From contig NZ_JBLQUK010000014.1 of the NCBI RefSeq assembly GCF_047872805.1, forward strand, positions 1 through 64,000: DNA of 64,000 bases, written 5' to 3'. The DNA comes from Erythrobacter sp047872805 (GTDB lineage Bacteria; Pseudomonadota; Alphaproteobacteria; Sphingomonadales; Sphingomonadaceae). The translations under genes and the position numbers were made by a program. This document shows positions 33,889 through 42,468 of this stretch, in pieces (positions within the stretch are counted from its first letter, which is position 1; every line of letters begins with the position of its first letter). The notes beneath the pieces are model-generated. The model did not search any database. It saw only the letters and a list, made by a program, of their open reading frames with translations, and was not told the origin of the DNA.

Positions 33889-33946
33889 GCTAAAACACGT
33901 ATGTTTGTTGAGAGTTTCTCAACCTTCTGGTTACAAACTATCATTC

Positions 33947-35212
33947 ATGATTAATGCTGCCGAAGCCGTTCGTTCGGACCTTGATGGCGAAGATTTCGCG
34001 CTCGCACCTGCGGTCGGCGGGTTTGAGCGTGTGGATGACCAGTCGGTTGATCGCATCCTGAAAGCCGTGCGGCAACATCTGGGCACCGAAATCGCTTTCG
34101 TCTCTCGCTATGTCGAGAATTTCGAGAAAGAGCTAACGCATATCGATGCCGACATCGAATTGCCAATGGGGCCGGGTTACCGCGATTCACGCAATGACAG
34201 CTATTGCTGGCACATTGCCGAGGGACGCTTGCCGCAACTGATTCAAGACCCGGCGGACTTTCCCTTCACACAGTCGCTGGCGATCACCGACATGTTGCCC
34301 GTGGGGTGCCACCTCAATGTGCCGCTGCGCCTTTCCGATGGCAGCTTGTATGGCAGCTTCTGCTGTCTCAGCCGCAAACCCGACCGCAGCATGACCGAGC
34401 GGGATCTGGGCGTGCTCAAGGCCTTTGCCGCATTGGCAGCCGAGCAGATCGAGCGCTCGGTTGAAAGCTCTGCCCAATCGCGGAACCAGAAATCGGCGAT
34501 CCAGAAAGTGCTGGACACTGGCCATGTGACGATCCTGCATCAGCCAATTGTTGCGCTTAAAAATGGCCATCCGGTCGGTGTCGAATGCCTTGCCCGCTTT
34601 CCAGATGCGGCAGAACGCGGGCCGGACAGATGGTTTGCCGAGGCGGCCGGATTGGGCCTCGGCCCCGACCTCGAATTATTGGCCATCCAGTCCGGACTGG
34701 CGACGATCAACCACCTTCCCGCCGACGCCTATCTGTCGGTCAATGCCTCACCCGAAACGATCATGTCTGGCTTGCTCGACAAGGTGGTATACAAATATTC
34801 GAGCCGAAAGCTCGCTATCGAAGTCACTGAACACGAAAAAGTTGATGATTTCGGCAAGCTGAAAGAATGCCTCGCGCGGCTTTCCCCCTTTGCCCGGATC
34901 GCAATTGACGATGTCGGCGCAGGCTATTCGGGACTGCGCCACCTGGTTGAATTGAAGCCGAGCCTGCTCAAACTCGATATGTCACTGACCCGCGACATTC
35001 ATACGGATCTGGCGCGTCAGGCGCTGGCCACGGCAATGGTCCATTTCGCCCGCGAGATCGGCGCCAAGCTGGTGGCCGAAGGGATAGAGCGCGAGGAGGA
35101 GCGTGTCGTACTGGCTGAGCTTGGCGTTGATTACGGTCAGGGCTTTTTCTTCGCCCGGCCCATGCCGGTCGTGGCCAGCGCGCAGTATATGCTTGGCTCG
35201 CGGATTATCTGA
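33947..35212 (+). CDS. GAF-EAL protein, putative c-di-GMP phosphodiesterase
   Basis: A protein of 421 residues from MINAAEAVR. Residues 20-170 are a GAF domain (LGTEIAFVSRYV, MLPVGCHLNVPLRLSDGSLYGSFCCLSRK, LKAFAALAAEQIE). Residues 185-415 are an EAL domain in which the motif itself reads ECL; the other catalytic positions are present (SVNASPETI, EVTEHEKV, AIDDVGAGYSG, LLKLDMSL, VAEGIEREEE, GQGFFFARP). Since the first Glu and the Asp-Asp pair are kept, hydrolysis of c-di-GMP is plausible. No membrane segment is seen. Confidence 0.85.
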   Translation: MINAAEAVRSDLDGEDFALAPAVGGFERVDDQSVDRILKAVRQHLGTEIAFVSRYVENFEKELTHIDADIELPMGPGYRDSRNDSYCWHIAEGRLPQLIQDPADFPFTQSLAITDMLPVGCHLNVPLRLSDGSLYGSFCCLSRKPDRSMTERDLGVLKAFAALAAEQIERSVESSAQSRNQKSAIQKVLDTGHVTILHQPIVALKNGHPVGVECLARFPDAAERGPDRWFAEAAGLGLGPDLELLAIQSGLATINHLPADAYLSVNASPETIMSGLLDKVVYKYSSRKLAIEVTEHEKVDDFGKLKECLARLSPFARIAIDDVGAGYSGLRHLVELKPSLLKLDMSLTRDIHTDLARQALATAMVHFAREIGAKLVAEGIEREEERVVLAELGVDYGQGFFFARPMPVVASAQYMLGSRII

Positions 35213-35271
35213 ACAATGCTCTGAACCGGTTGCACATGCAACCATCTCGCGGTAATCATCGCCCATCCCGC

Positions 35272-35378
35272 AGCCGGTGGGGAGAGGCGTTTCTGCGGAG
35301 GTTAGAAACGGGTGCCCGGCCGGCTCCTCAATTGGCTCCTGCCTTCCTGGGAGCACGCATGAGGAAGGACGCGCCGCC
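35272..35378 (+). ncRNA. Structured leader RNA, candidate riboswitch
   Basis: A first domain is closed by AGCCGG (35272-35277) and CCGGCT (35320-35325) and contains a perfect CGTTTCT/AGAAACG hairpin (35288-35294 with 35304-35310). A second domain is closed by TCCTCA (35325-35330) and TGAGGA (35360-35365), with an inner GCTCC/GGAGC stem. Its right arm overlaps the Shine-Dalgarno region, so the RNA could block translation. It does not match the SAM-I, SAM-II or SAH riboswitch patterns I know. A separate GGTTGC-GCAACC hairpin at 35228-35243 may terminate the upstream gene. Confidence 0.45.
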
Positions 35379-36707
35379 ATGACGGACAGCCCTGTCGATC
35401 AGAATTCCGCCCCCGACACTCCCACCCCGCGCCGCAAGCCAAAGCCGGAGCGCGCAAGGCTGAACGGCCGCCCGCTTAAACCATCGACCATGATGATGGG
35501 TCACGGCTATGATCCCGAACTGTCCGAAGGCTCTCTGAAAGCGCCGATTTTCCTCACCTCCACCTTTGCCTTTCCCAGCGCCGCCGATGGCAAGCGGCAT
35601 TTCGAAGGGATCACCGGCAAACGGCCCGGCGGGGCAGAGGGCCTCGTCTATTCGCGCTTCAACGGCCCCAATCAGGAAATTCTGGAGGATCGCCTGTCGA
35701 TCTGGGACGGGGCCGAGGACGCGCTGACTTTCAGCAGCGGGATGACCGCGATCTGCATCCTGATGCTGGCCTATGTCGGACAGGGCGACGTCATCGTTCA
35801 CTCCGGCCCGCTCTATGCCGCGACCGAGGGTTTCGTTGCCAAGGTGCTGGCGAAATTCGGCGTGACCTATGTCGATTTCCCCGCTGGCGCGACGCGCGAC
35901 GAACTGGACGCGGTGCTGATGCGCGCCAAACGGCAAGCGAGCGAAAGCGGCGGCAAGGTGGCGATGGTCTATCTCGAAAGCCCCGGCAATCCGACCAATG
36001 CGCTGGTCGATGTGGAGGCGGTGCGCGATGCGCGCGACGCGATCCTGGGCACATCGTGCCCGATTGCTATCGACAACACTTTCCTTGGTCCGCTGTGGCA
36101 GCGACCGCTGGATCACGGCGCGGATATTGTGGCCTATTCGCTCACCAAATATGTCGGCGGGCATTCCGATCTGGTGGCGGGCAGCATCGCCGGGGCCAAG
36201 CACTGGATGGACCCGGTGCGCGCGCTGCGCAACACGATGGGCGGGATCGTCGATCCCAACACCGCGTGGATGCTGCTGCGCAGCCTCGAAACGGTCGAAC
36301 TGAGGATGCAGCGCGCAGGCGAGAACGCGGCCAAGGTCTGCGCTTTCCTCAAAAGCCACCCCAAGGTGACCGGGCTCGGCTATCTCGGCGATATTCAGGA
36401 TGTGCGGCAACAGGACATCTATGACCGCCACTGCCTGGGCGCGGGCAGCACGTTCAGCGTGTTTTTGAAAGGCGGCGAGGCCGAATGTTTCCGCTTCCTC
36501 GACAATCTACAAATCGCCAAGCTCGCCGTCAGCCTTGGCGGGACCGAGACGCTGGCGAGCCACCCGGCTTCGATGACTCATCTGTCCGTCCCCGACGAAC
36601 GCAAGGCGGCGCTGGGGATCACCGACGCTCTGGTTCGGATCAGCGTGGGGATCGAGGATGCCGACGATCTGATTGCGGACTTTGCGCAGGCGTTGGATCA
36701 CGTTTAA
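35379..36707 (+). CDS. Cys/Met metabolism PLP-dependent enzyme, methionine gamma-lyase-like
   Basis: A protein of 442 residues from MTDSPVDQN. It belongs to the cystathionine gamma-synthase fold family: SRFNGPNQEILEDRL, the SSGMTAI phosphate-binding loop, ESPGNPTN and the PLP Lys in YSLTKYVGGHSD. C-terminal SLGGTETLASHPASMTHLSV and VRISVGIED are standard. An N-terminal extension of about 30 Pro/Lys/Arg residues is unusual. Whether it is a methionine gamma-lyase, cystathionine enzyme or sulfhydrylase cannot be settled by eye. The structured leader suggests control by a sulfur metabolite. Confidence 0.88.
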   Translation: MTDSPVDQNSAPDTPTPRRKPKPERARLNGRPLKPSTMMMGHGYDPELSEGSLKAPIFLTSTFAFPSAADGKRHFEGITGKRPGGAEGLVYSRFNGPNQEILEDRLSIWDGAEDALTFSSGMTAICILMLAYVGQGDVIVHSGPLYAATEGFVAKVLAKFGVTYVDFPAGATRDELDAVLMRAKRQASESGGKVAMVYLESPGNPTNALVDVEAVRDARDAILGTSCPIAIDNTFLGPLWQRPLDHGADIVAYSLTKYVGGHSDLVAGSIAGAKHWMDPVRALRNTMGGIVDPNTAWMLLRSLETVELRMQRAGENAAKVCAFLKSHPKVTGLGYLGDIQDVRQQDIYDRHCLGAGSTFSVFLKGGEAECFRFLDNLQIAKLAVSLGGTETLASHPASMTHLSVPDERKAALGITDALVRISVGIEDADDLIADFAQALDHV

Positions 36708-36755
36708 GACGGTCAGCCTCCCCTCTGCAACTGTGCGGGGAGCAAGGAGAACGCA

Positions 36756-37589
36756 ATGACCGACACCCGCAAGCCCGTGTTCCTTGTTATCGGCGCCGGG
36801 GCCGGAATCGGTGGCAGCACCGCCGCGCGCTTTGCGGCGGGCGGCTACCATGCGGTGCTGGCGCGGCGCTCTGACGAGGCAGGGCTGGCGCGGCTGGTCG
36901 ACCAGATCGAGGCGGCGGGCGGCAGCGCCTCGGGCACCTTGCTCAACGCATCCGAAGACGGCGCGATCGAGGAACTGGTGGAACGGGTTGAGCGCGACAT
37001 CGGCCCGATCGAATGCGCGCTCTACAACCTTGGTGCGCAGATCGGAAACCGCAAGCTGCACGATACGCCGCATCGCACTTTCGAACTTGGCTGGCGGCTG
37101 GGGTGTTACGGCGTGTTCCGGCTCGCCCATGCGCTGTTCCCAGCGATGGTGGAGCGGGCGAAGAACGGCGCGCATGGGACATTGCTCGTCACGTCCGCCA
37201 CCTCGGCCATGCGCGGCAATGCGGGGCAGCATAGCCACGCAGCGGCGATGGGCGGGCGGCGGATGCTGTGCCAGACATTGAACGCCGAATTCGGGCCGCA
37301 GGGCGTGCATGTCGCGCATATCGTGGTCGACGGCGCGGTCGATGCGCCCGACACTCTGGGCAAGCTGCTGGGCGACAAATTCGACGCGTTCAAAGCGGCC
37401 AAGGGCGACGAGGGTGTAATCGACCCGGCGCAAATTGCCGAAACCTATTGGCATCTCGCGCAGCAACCGCGCAATTGCTGGACGCATGAGGTCGACATCC
37501 GCCCATGGACCGACGTGGCGTGGTGGAACGACAACCCCAACCCCGAGATCGACGGGCGCGGCAAAAGCTTTGCCGGGCCGAAAGACTAA
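36756..37589 (+). CDS. Short-chain dehydrogenase-like protein with altered active site
   Basis: A protein of 277 residues with a Rossmann fold of the SDR type: VIGAGAGIGGSTAARFA for nucleotide binding and NLGAQIG in place of the usual NNAG. Ser147 is in its expected place, but the Tyr-x-x-x-Lys pair reads His161 and Met165, so classical dehydrogenase catalysis looks lost. A similar altered set occurs in some SDR-like oxidoreductases of unknown function. It follows the PLP enzyme by 48 bp and overlaps the convergent FMN reductase gene by 4 bp at the stops. Confidence 0.82.
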   Translation: MTDTRKPVFLVIGAGAGIGGSTAARFAAGGYHAVLARRSDEAGLARLVDQIEAAGGSASGTLLNASEDGAIEELVERVERDIGPIECALYNLGAQIGNRKLHDTPHRTFELGWRLGCYGVFRLAHALFPAMVERAKNGAHGTLLVTSATSAMRGNAGQHSHAAAMGGRRMLCQTLNAEFGPQGVHVAHIVVDGAVDAPDTLGKLLGDKFDAFKAAKGDEGVIDPAQIAETYWHLAQQPRNCWTHEVDIRPWTDVAWWNDNPNPEIDGRGKSFAGPKD

Positions 37590-38119
37590 CCGATCAGCTT
37601 GCCCACCAATGCGCGAAGCTCGGCATCAAGCGCATCATCGTTCAGCTTCCCGGCCTCGCGGTCGAACACTTTGGTGTAATGCGGCACCGACAGGCACCCG
37701 ACCACATGGCCGCCAAAATGCGGCGCGGCGTTCACCGCAAAGTCGAGCACCCGCCCTGCCCCGCCTGCGCCGTCCGAGGTCGCCAGCATCAGTATCGGCT
37801 TGCCCTGCCACACTTCGCGGCCCAACCGGCTGCACCAGTCAAACAGATTCTTGAACGCCGCGGGATAGGCCCCGTTATGTTCGGCAAAGGAGATGATCAG
37901 CGCGTCCACCGCGCCGATCCTTGCCAGAAAATCTCGCGCCAATTGCGGCACGCCATCGGCGGCCTCGCGGTCAGCGCGGTAAATCGGCATCTCGTAATCA
38001 TGAATATCCAGCGTCTCGATCTCAGCACCGCCCGCTGCCGCGAGGCTGGCGGCATAATCGACCAGCGTGCGGTTGATCGAGGTCGACGAATTGCTGGCGG
38101 CAAAGGCAAGAATGCGCAT
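37586..38119 (-). CDS. NADPH-dependent FMN reductase (flavodoxin-like)
   Basis: A protein of 177 residues with the NAD(P)H:FMN reductase fold. The phosphate-binding loop AASNSSTSINRTL binds FMN, SFAEHNGAYPAAFKNLFDW is the second flavin contact and LATSDGAGGAGRVL the third. It reduces flavin or quinone-type acceptors with NAD(P)H in the cytoplasm. It is followed upstream by the J-domain gene on the same strand, 33 bp away. Confidence 0.88.
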   Translation of the reverse strand: MRILAFAASNSSTSINRTLVDYAASLAAAGGAEIETLDIHDYEMPIYRADREAADGVPQLARDFLARIGAVDALIISFAEHNGAYPAAFKNLFDWCSRLGREVWQGKPILMLATSDGAGGAGRVLDFAVNAAPHFGGHVVGCLSVPHYTKVFDREAGKLNDDALDAELRALVGKLIG

Positions 38120-38152
38120 GGGTGCTCCTGAAAAGAGTGATATTTTAATGGT

Positions 38153-38686
38153 TTATCCGCGCCATTCGCGGCGGTCTTCGGCGGCGCGCAGAACTTCATA
38201 GGCAACTTGCAGTTTCTGAAATTGCTGTGCGGCGTCCGCGTCGCCCGGCTTCACATCGGGGTGCACTTCCTTGGCTTTCACCCGGTACGCTTTCTTGATC
38301 GCGGCGAAATCGGCATCGGGTTCGGCCTCGAGCACTTCGAGCGCACGCATTTCATCGGCGCTGCGCGACCCGTCCCCCGATCCGCTCCACCCGTAATGCG
38401 ACGCCTCGGCATAGCCTGCGCTTTCCTGCCTTTCGGCGCGGGCGCGTTCGTCGCGTTGTTCCTTGTCCAGCCCTTCGAAATAATCCCAACCCTTGTTGTA
38501 TTCGGCGGCGTGGACCTGACAGAAATACCAGCGGTCCGGGCTGTTGGGCGATTTGGGCGCGGGGCACAGACCGGCCTCGGCGCAGCCATGCCGGTCGCAT
38601 TCCCGCTGAGCCACGGCCTCCCGCGATGAATCGTAGGAGCGCCAGCGCGGGAAGCCCCAATCGTTGGAGCGGCGCGGCTTAGCCAT
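38153..38686 (-). CDS. J domain-containing protein, C-terminal J domain
   Basis: A protein of 177 residues. The N-terminal part has Cys and His residues (ECDRHGCAEAGLCPAP, then RWYFCQVHAAEYN) that could form a small zinc site. The C-terminal 65 residues form a J domain with the HPD tripeptide in KEVHPDVKPGDADAAQQFQKL, needed to stimulate DnaK ATPase. Placement at the C-terminus resembles short J proteins of alphaproteobacteria. It should be a DnaK co-chaperone with its own substrate set. It is upstream of the FMN reductase gene in the same direction. Confidence 0.85.
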   Translation of the reverse strand: MAKPRRSNDWGFPRWRSYDSSREAVAQRECDRHGCAEAGLCPAPKSPNSPDRWYFCQVHAAEYNKGWDYFEGLDKEQRDERARAERQESAGYAEASHYGWSGSGDGSRSADEMRALEVLEAEPDADFAAIKKAYRVKAKEVHPDVKPGDADAAQQFQKLQVAYEVLRAAEDRREWRG

Positions 38687-38842
38687 CGTGAAAAATGTCG
38701 TTGATCGGGTGAGTCACGCGCTCAATCTAGAGACTATGGCGCGGCTTGCCTAGGTGTGGGAACCAGTTGCGAAGTGAAATGTTGCATTGCAGTAGAACGC
38801 ATCAGCGCCTATTTGATGCAAGACACGAACCACGGGACTTCA

Positions 38843-39004
38843 ATGAGCCAACAACTCACCATCTCCAGCCTGTTCTCGGCCTTTGCGCTGGTCGCGCTCG
38901 CATTGTTTGCGCGCGCAGGCGAGATCGCTGGCGATTCTGCCGCTGCGGCAATCGATGCACCGCAAATCGTGCTGATTCAGGCCGCTGCCGATCTCGACGG
39001 GTGA
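38843..39004 (+). CDS. Small hydrophobic N-terminus protein (53 aa)
   Basis: A 53-residue protein starting MSQQLTISSLFSAFALVALA, so with one hydrophobic segment that may be an uncleaved anchor or a signal peptide, followed by a short Ala/Asp-rich tail. ATG codons at 38756 and 38816 would lengthen it, without better ribosome-binding sites. The family is not recognised. It is convergent with pal and shares the hairpin between them. Confidence 0.5.
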   Translation: MSQQLTISSLFSAFALVALALFARAGEIAGDSAAAAIDAPQIVLIQAAADLDG

Positions 39005-39009
39005 TTTTC

Positions 39010-39040
39010 CGGCCCGCCCGCCGATTGGCGGGGCGGGCCG
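39010..39040. terminator. GC-rich hairpin between convergent genes
   Basis: CGGCCCGCC(C)GCC and GGCGGGGCGGGCCG form a 13-bp stem with one bulge and a GATT loop, between the small gene stop and the pal stop. No U-run follows in either direction, but the position and stability suit a bidirectional termination or RNA-protecting element. Confidence 0.55.
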
Positions 39041-39054
39041 AAAACCTTGCACAA

Positions 39055-39582
39055 TCAATTGATGATGATGCTCGCCGCGCGGCGGTTGCGTGCCCACGCG
39101 GTTTCGTTGGAAGCCAGCGCGACGGGCCGTTCCTTGCCATAGCTGAGCGTGCGGATACGGTCCGCCGACACGCCCAGGCTGACGAGGTAATTCTTGGCCG
39201 AATTGGCGCGGCGTTCCCCCAGCGCAAGGTTGTATTCGCGGGTGCCGCGTTCATCGGCGTGGCCTTCGACGGTAAAGGTCAATTGCGGGAAGCGCGCGAA
39301 ATATTGCGCCTGCGCCTGAAGCGCGGCGGCATCGGTGCTGTCGATGTTGAAACGGTCGGTGTCGAAATAGATCACCGATGAACTGCCGACGGCGTTTTCG
39401 AAATGCGCCTGCGTTCCGACCGTCGCTCCGGTTGGCGCGGTCGGCGTCGGGGTCGCGGTCGGCGCAGGCGTCGTGACCGGCGGCGGCGGCAATTCCTCAG
39501 GCGCCTTTTTCGAACATGCGCCCAGCGCCAGCGCCGAGGTGAGCAGCACGGCGGTAGCCGTTTTTGAAACAGAGAAAGTCAT
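39055..39582 (-). CDS. pal: Peptidoglycan-associated lipoprotein
   Basis: A protein of 175 residues from MTFSVSKTATAVLL, with lipobox LGAC and an acylated Cys. A Pro/Thr-rich linker follows, then an OmpA-type peptidoglycan-binding domain: VIYFDTDRFNID, FTVEGHADERGTREYNLALGERRANSAKNYL in pieces, and ERPVALASNETAWARNRRA with the Asp and Arg that bind diaminopimelate. It anchors the outer membrane to the wall with the Tol complex. It is the last gene of the tol-pal operon, 74 bp after tolB. Confidence 0.96.
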   Translation of the reverse strand: MTFSVSKTATAVLLTSALALGACSKKAPEELPPPPVTTPAPTATPTPTAPTGATVGTQAHFENAVGSSSVIYFDTDRFNIDSTDAAALQAQAQYFARFPQLTFTVEGHADERGTREYNLALGERRANSAKNYLVSLGVSADRIRTLSYGKERPVALASNETAWARNRRAASIIIN

Positions 39583-39656
39583 AAGGGTTACTCTCCGATA
39601 TTGGCCGGGCAAAAGCGCCCCGGCGCGAAAATAATTATGTGCGAGCTTAAGCGAAT

Positions 39657-41066
39657 TCAGGGGCGAATGGGTCCCCATGCAGGGTCCGATGCATCCACCG
39701 GGGTTGGCAATCTCCTTTCGTTGCGGCCCGTCAGATCGACCTGCCACAGCGAAGACCGGCCCGCATCGCGGGTGGTCCGGAAAAACTGGATGATCCGGCC
39801 ATTCGGGGCCCAGGTCGGGGCCTCATCCTGCCATCCGTTCGTAAGCACCCGAAGGTTACCACCCGATGGCGTCATGACCGCCACGTTGAAATCGCCCGCG
39901 ATCCGCGTGAAGGCGATCTGATCGCCGCGCGGGCTCCATTCGGGCGTGGCGCAGCGTCCTCCGAAAAAGGTGATGCGCCGCTGATTGGTGCCGTCGGCAT
40001 CCATGATATAGCATTGCTGGCTGCCCGAACGGTCGCTTTCAAACACGATCCGGCTGCCATCGGGGGAGTATGATCCGCCAATGTCGATCCCCGGCGTATC
40101 GGTCAGCCGCACGCTGCGCCCGCCGCTTACCGGCACGCGGTAAATGTCGGTGTTGCCCGCGACCGCCATCGAATAAAGGATATAGCGGCCATCGGGCGAC
40201 CAGCGCGGGGCAATCGTCGGGTTCTGGTTCTCGGTCACCAGAGTTTGCTGCCCGCTGCCGATGTCATAGACATAGATGCGCGGATTGCCGTCGACATAAG
40301 AAAGATAGAGGATCTTCGAATAATCGGGCGAATAACGCGGGGTGAGCGCGGTCGCGCTGCCCAAAGTCAGGAAACGGTGGTTGGCCCCGTCGCTGTCCAT
40401 CACCGCCAGCCGTTTGACCCGGTTATCCTTGGGACCGGTTTCGGCGATATAGGCGATGCGGCTGTCGAAAAACGGGCTTTCGCCGGTCAGCCGGGCATAG
40501 ATCAGGTCCGAACATTTATGCGCCGCGCGGCGCCAGTCGGCCGGGCGCACGACCCAGCCTTCGCGGATCAGTTCATCCTGCAAGGCAACGTCATAGAGGT
40601 AACACCCGACGACCAGCCGGTCATCGCCCTGCGCGCGGACATAACCATGCACCAGCATTTCCGCACCGCGCCCGGACCAGCTGCCCCAGCTAGGCGCGGT
40701 GATCTGCGCGAAAGCGGGGCTAGGCAGCGCGTCCGGCCCGGTCGGTTTGAACAGGCCATTGTTTTGGAGATTGGCGGTGATGACACGGGCAATTTCGCGC
40801 CCCAATGCTCCGGTGCCGTCGCTGTTGGCCGGGGTCGGTGCGTTGCGATCGGTGGCAAAGGCGGGGATGGCAATGCCGAGGTCTTCCCAATCGCTTTCAT
40901 CGGTGACGGTGCCGCGCAGCGGACCTTCGCCGCCATCGTCGCCTTCAATCGCGATACCCGCAACCTCGCCGCCATCGCCCAGCGGCTCACCAAGGTCCTG
41001 CGCCTGTGCCGACGCGGTTGCCGCGAGCAGTCCCGCAAGGAGGGAAAGAACAAACGTCGCCTTCAT
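39657..41066 (-). CDS. tolB: Tol-Pal system beta-propeller protein TolB
   Basis: A protein of 469 residues with a signal peptide ending in ASAQAQ. An N-terminal alpha/beta domain (ARVITANLQNNGLFKP, AEMLVHGYVRAQGDDR) is followed by a six-bladed propeller with repeated WSPDGRYI/YSPDGSRIVF units (TPRYSPDYSKILYLS, APRWSPDGRYILYS, GSYSPDGSRIVFESD, TPEWSPRGDQIAFTR, APTWAPNGRIIQF). It binds Pal in the periplasm and helps outer-membrane constriction at division. Three bp separate it from tolA. Confidence 0.97.
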   Translation of the reverse strand: MKATFVLSLLAGLLAATASAQAQDLGEPLGDGGEVAGIAIEGDDGGEGPLRGTVTDESDWEDLGIAIPAFATDRNAPTPANSDGTGALGREIARVITANLQNNGLFKPTGPDALPSPAFAQITAPSWGSWSGRGAEMLVHGYVRAQGDDRLVVGCYLYDVALQDELIREGWVVRPADWRRAAHKCSDLIYARLTGESPFFDSRIAYIAETGPKDNRVKRLAVMDSDGANHRFLTLGSATALTPRYSPDYSKILYLSYVDGNPRIYVYDIGSGQQTLVTENQNPTIAPRWSPDGRYILYSMAVAGNTDIYRVPVSGGRSVRLTDTPGIDIGGSYSPDGSRIVFESDRSGSQQCYIMDADGTNQRRITFFGGRCATPEWSPRGDQIAFTRIAGDFNVAVMTPSGGNLRVLTNGWQDEAPTWAPNGRIIQFFRTTRDAGRSSLWQVDLTGRNERRLPTPVDASDPAWGPIRP

Positions 41067-41069
41067 ATA

Positions 41070-41897
41070 TCAGAGCCTTCTGTCGAATTGCCATTCGAGA
41101 TCGTCCCAGCGACTATAGAACTGTGCAGGGAGGTTGAAAGGGGCCGCAAGCTGGACCGCGCGGATTGCACGCTCGCAATGAAGGTCAGCCTGCGGGCGGT
41201 TCGATTCGGTGATGCTGCCCGCTTCGGTGCGGCAGGTCGGTCTGCCCTTGAGGCTACCGTCCTCGGCCAGCCGCCAAGAGACGATTGACACCAGCCTGTC
41301 GGCATCGACGCCCGATGGCGCGTTCCAGTGGGGGCGCAATTGCCGTGTGATCGCACTGGCGAGCGCGGCCTGCTCTGCCCGCCCAAACGTCGCGGCGGGA
41401 GCGCGGGTTTCGTCGCTGCTTGTGCTGCTGCCCTGACCTTCAAGAAAACTGTCGCCGATGCGGCTGCCGCCAGCGTTTGCCGCAGGACGACTTGGCGCAG
41501 GGGCCTGCCGCGCGGGTTCAGGGCGGCGGCGCGGGCGCGGATCGGCAGGCGCGGGCCGCTGAGGGCGCGTCGCTGCGCGCGGTGCGGGCGGCGGCGGGGG
41601 TGTGACCGTCACAGGCGGCGCTGGCGCTGTCGCAGGTTCGGACGGCGGCGCAGGCACATCTGCCAAAACCGGCGCAATCGCGGCGCGGCTTTCGGGGACA
41701 GGATCGGGGGCGGTGGATTCCAGACTGACTTCGGTGGCGAGATTGACAGACATCCGTTCCGGCGTGACGGCACGCGGCGGAGCAAAGGCAAATTGCAGCG
41801 CCAGCACCGCCACCAGCAACAGATGCAAGACCACAGCCCCGGCAAGGCCGACTTTGTCCTCGGTATGGAAACCGGCGCGAAGTGCAGTCTCACCCAT
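41070..41897 (-). CDS. tolA: Cell envelope integrity protein TolA-like
   Basis: A protein of 275 residues with a single N-terminal membrane helix (LAGAVVLHLLLVAVLALQFAFA). A long Pro/Ala/Arg-rich periplasmic spacer follows (about residues 80-150), then a C-terminal TolA/TonB-like domain (FGRAEQAALASAITRQLRPHW, VSIVSWRLAEDGSL, CERAIRAVQLAAPF). Two Cys (PTCRTE and LHCERA) could pair. It links TolQR energy to TolB-Pal. Position between tolR and tolB supports the assignment despite low conservation of this family. Confidence 0.9.
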   Translation of the reverse strand: MGETALRAGFHTEDKVGLAGAVVLHLLLVAVLALQFAFAPPRAVTPERMSVNLATEVSLESTAPDPVPESRAAIAPVLADVPAPPSEPATAPAPPVTVTPPPPPAPRAATRPQRPAPADPRPRRRPEPARQAPAPSRPAANAGGSRIGDSFLEGQGSSTSSDETRAPAATFGRAEQAALASAITRQLRPHWNAPSGVDADRLVSIVSWRLAEDGSLKGRPTCRTEAGSITESNRPQADLHCERAIRAVQLAAPFNLPAQFYSRWDDLEWQFDRRL

Positions 41898-41909
41898 TGC
41901 AACCCTTCC

Positions 41910-42356
41910 TTATGGCGGGGTAACTGAACCGTCGGTGACCAGCGAAATCGAAGTAAACCCGGCGCGGCCCAATTCGCCCATCACCGCCATCACCCGGCCA
42001 TAATCGAGGCTGCGGTCACCGCGCAGCACGATGGTCGGCAGCTCGCCCGTTCCGCCGCGGTCCAGCGCCGCCAGCGCATCGGGCAGCGCGCCTGCGGCGA
42101 TTGCTTCGTTCTCGATATAAATCCGCCCCTGCGCATCGATGCTGATCGTCACCTGATCGGGGGTCTCTTCGACCGCATTGGCGCGGCTTTCGGGCAGTTC
42201 GAGCGGCACGCCGACCGCGGGTAGCGTCACCGTAACCATAAAGATAATGAGCAAGACCAGCATGACATCGACCAGCGGCGTGACGTTGATCTCCGCCATC
42301 GCCGCGCGGCGCGCACGGCGGCTGCGGCGGGAGGAGGAGGAAAGGTTCATCGCCAT
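41910..42356 (-). CDS. tolR: Tol-Pal system protein TolR (ExbD family)
   Basis: A protein of 148 residues with a basic Ser/Arg-rich N-terminus and one membrane helix carrying the proton-path Asp: INVTPLVDVMLVLLIIFMV. The periplasmic part (LELPESRAN, QVTISIDAQGRIYIEN, VLRGDRSLDYGRVMAVMGEL) is the usual ExbD/TolR domain. With TolQ it forms the proton-driven motor of the Tol system. It is separated from tolQ by 112 bp that contain a palindromic repeat. Confidence 0.96.
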   Translation of the reverse strand: MAMNLSSSSRRSRRARRAAMAEINVTPLVDVMLVLLIIFMVTVTLPAVGVPLELPESRANAVEETPDQVTISIDAQGRIYIENEAIAAGALPDALAALDRGGTGELPTIVLRGDRSLDYGRVMAVMGELGRAGFTSISLVTDGSVTPP

Positions 42357-42369
42357 TTCGCTTGCCCCT

Positions 42370-42456
42370 CGTCATTGCGAGCGGAGCGAAGCAATCCAGA
42401 GCGGCTCGCTGTTACGCACTGGATTGCCGCGGCGCCTGCGTCGCCTCGCAATGACG
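42370..42456. repeat. Palindromic intergenic repeat between tolQ and tolR
   Basis: The element begins cgtcattgcgagcgg and ends with the inverted cctcgcaatgacg, with gcaatccagagc and actggattgc as inner inverted arms. It matches the copies at 44495 and 45370 and, more distantly, 24829. It fills most of the tolQ-tolR gap and could fold into a long hairpin in the operon mRNA. Confidence 0.88.
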
Positions 42457-42468
42457 AAAATCCTGCCA

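Noticed and set aside
35272..35378. SAM-II riboswitch
   Set aside because: The conserved core sequence and pseudoknot expected for SAM-II are not present; the structure seen differs.
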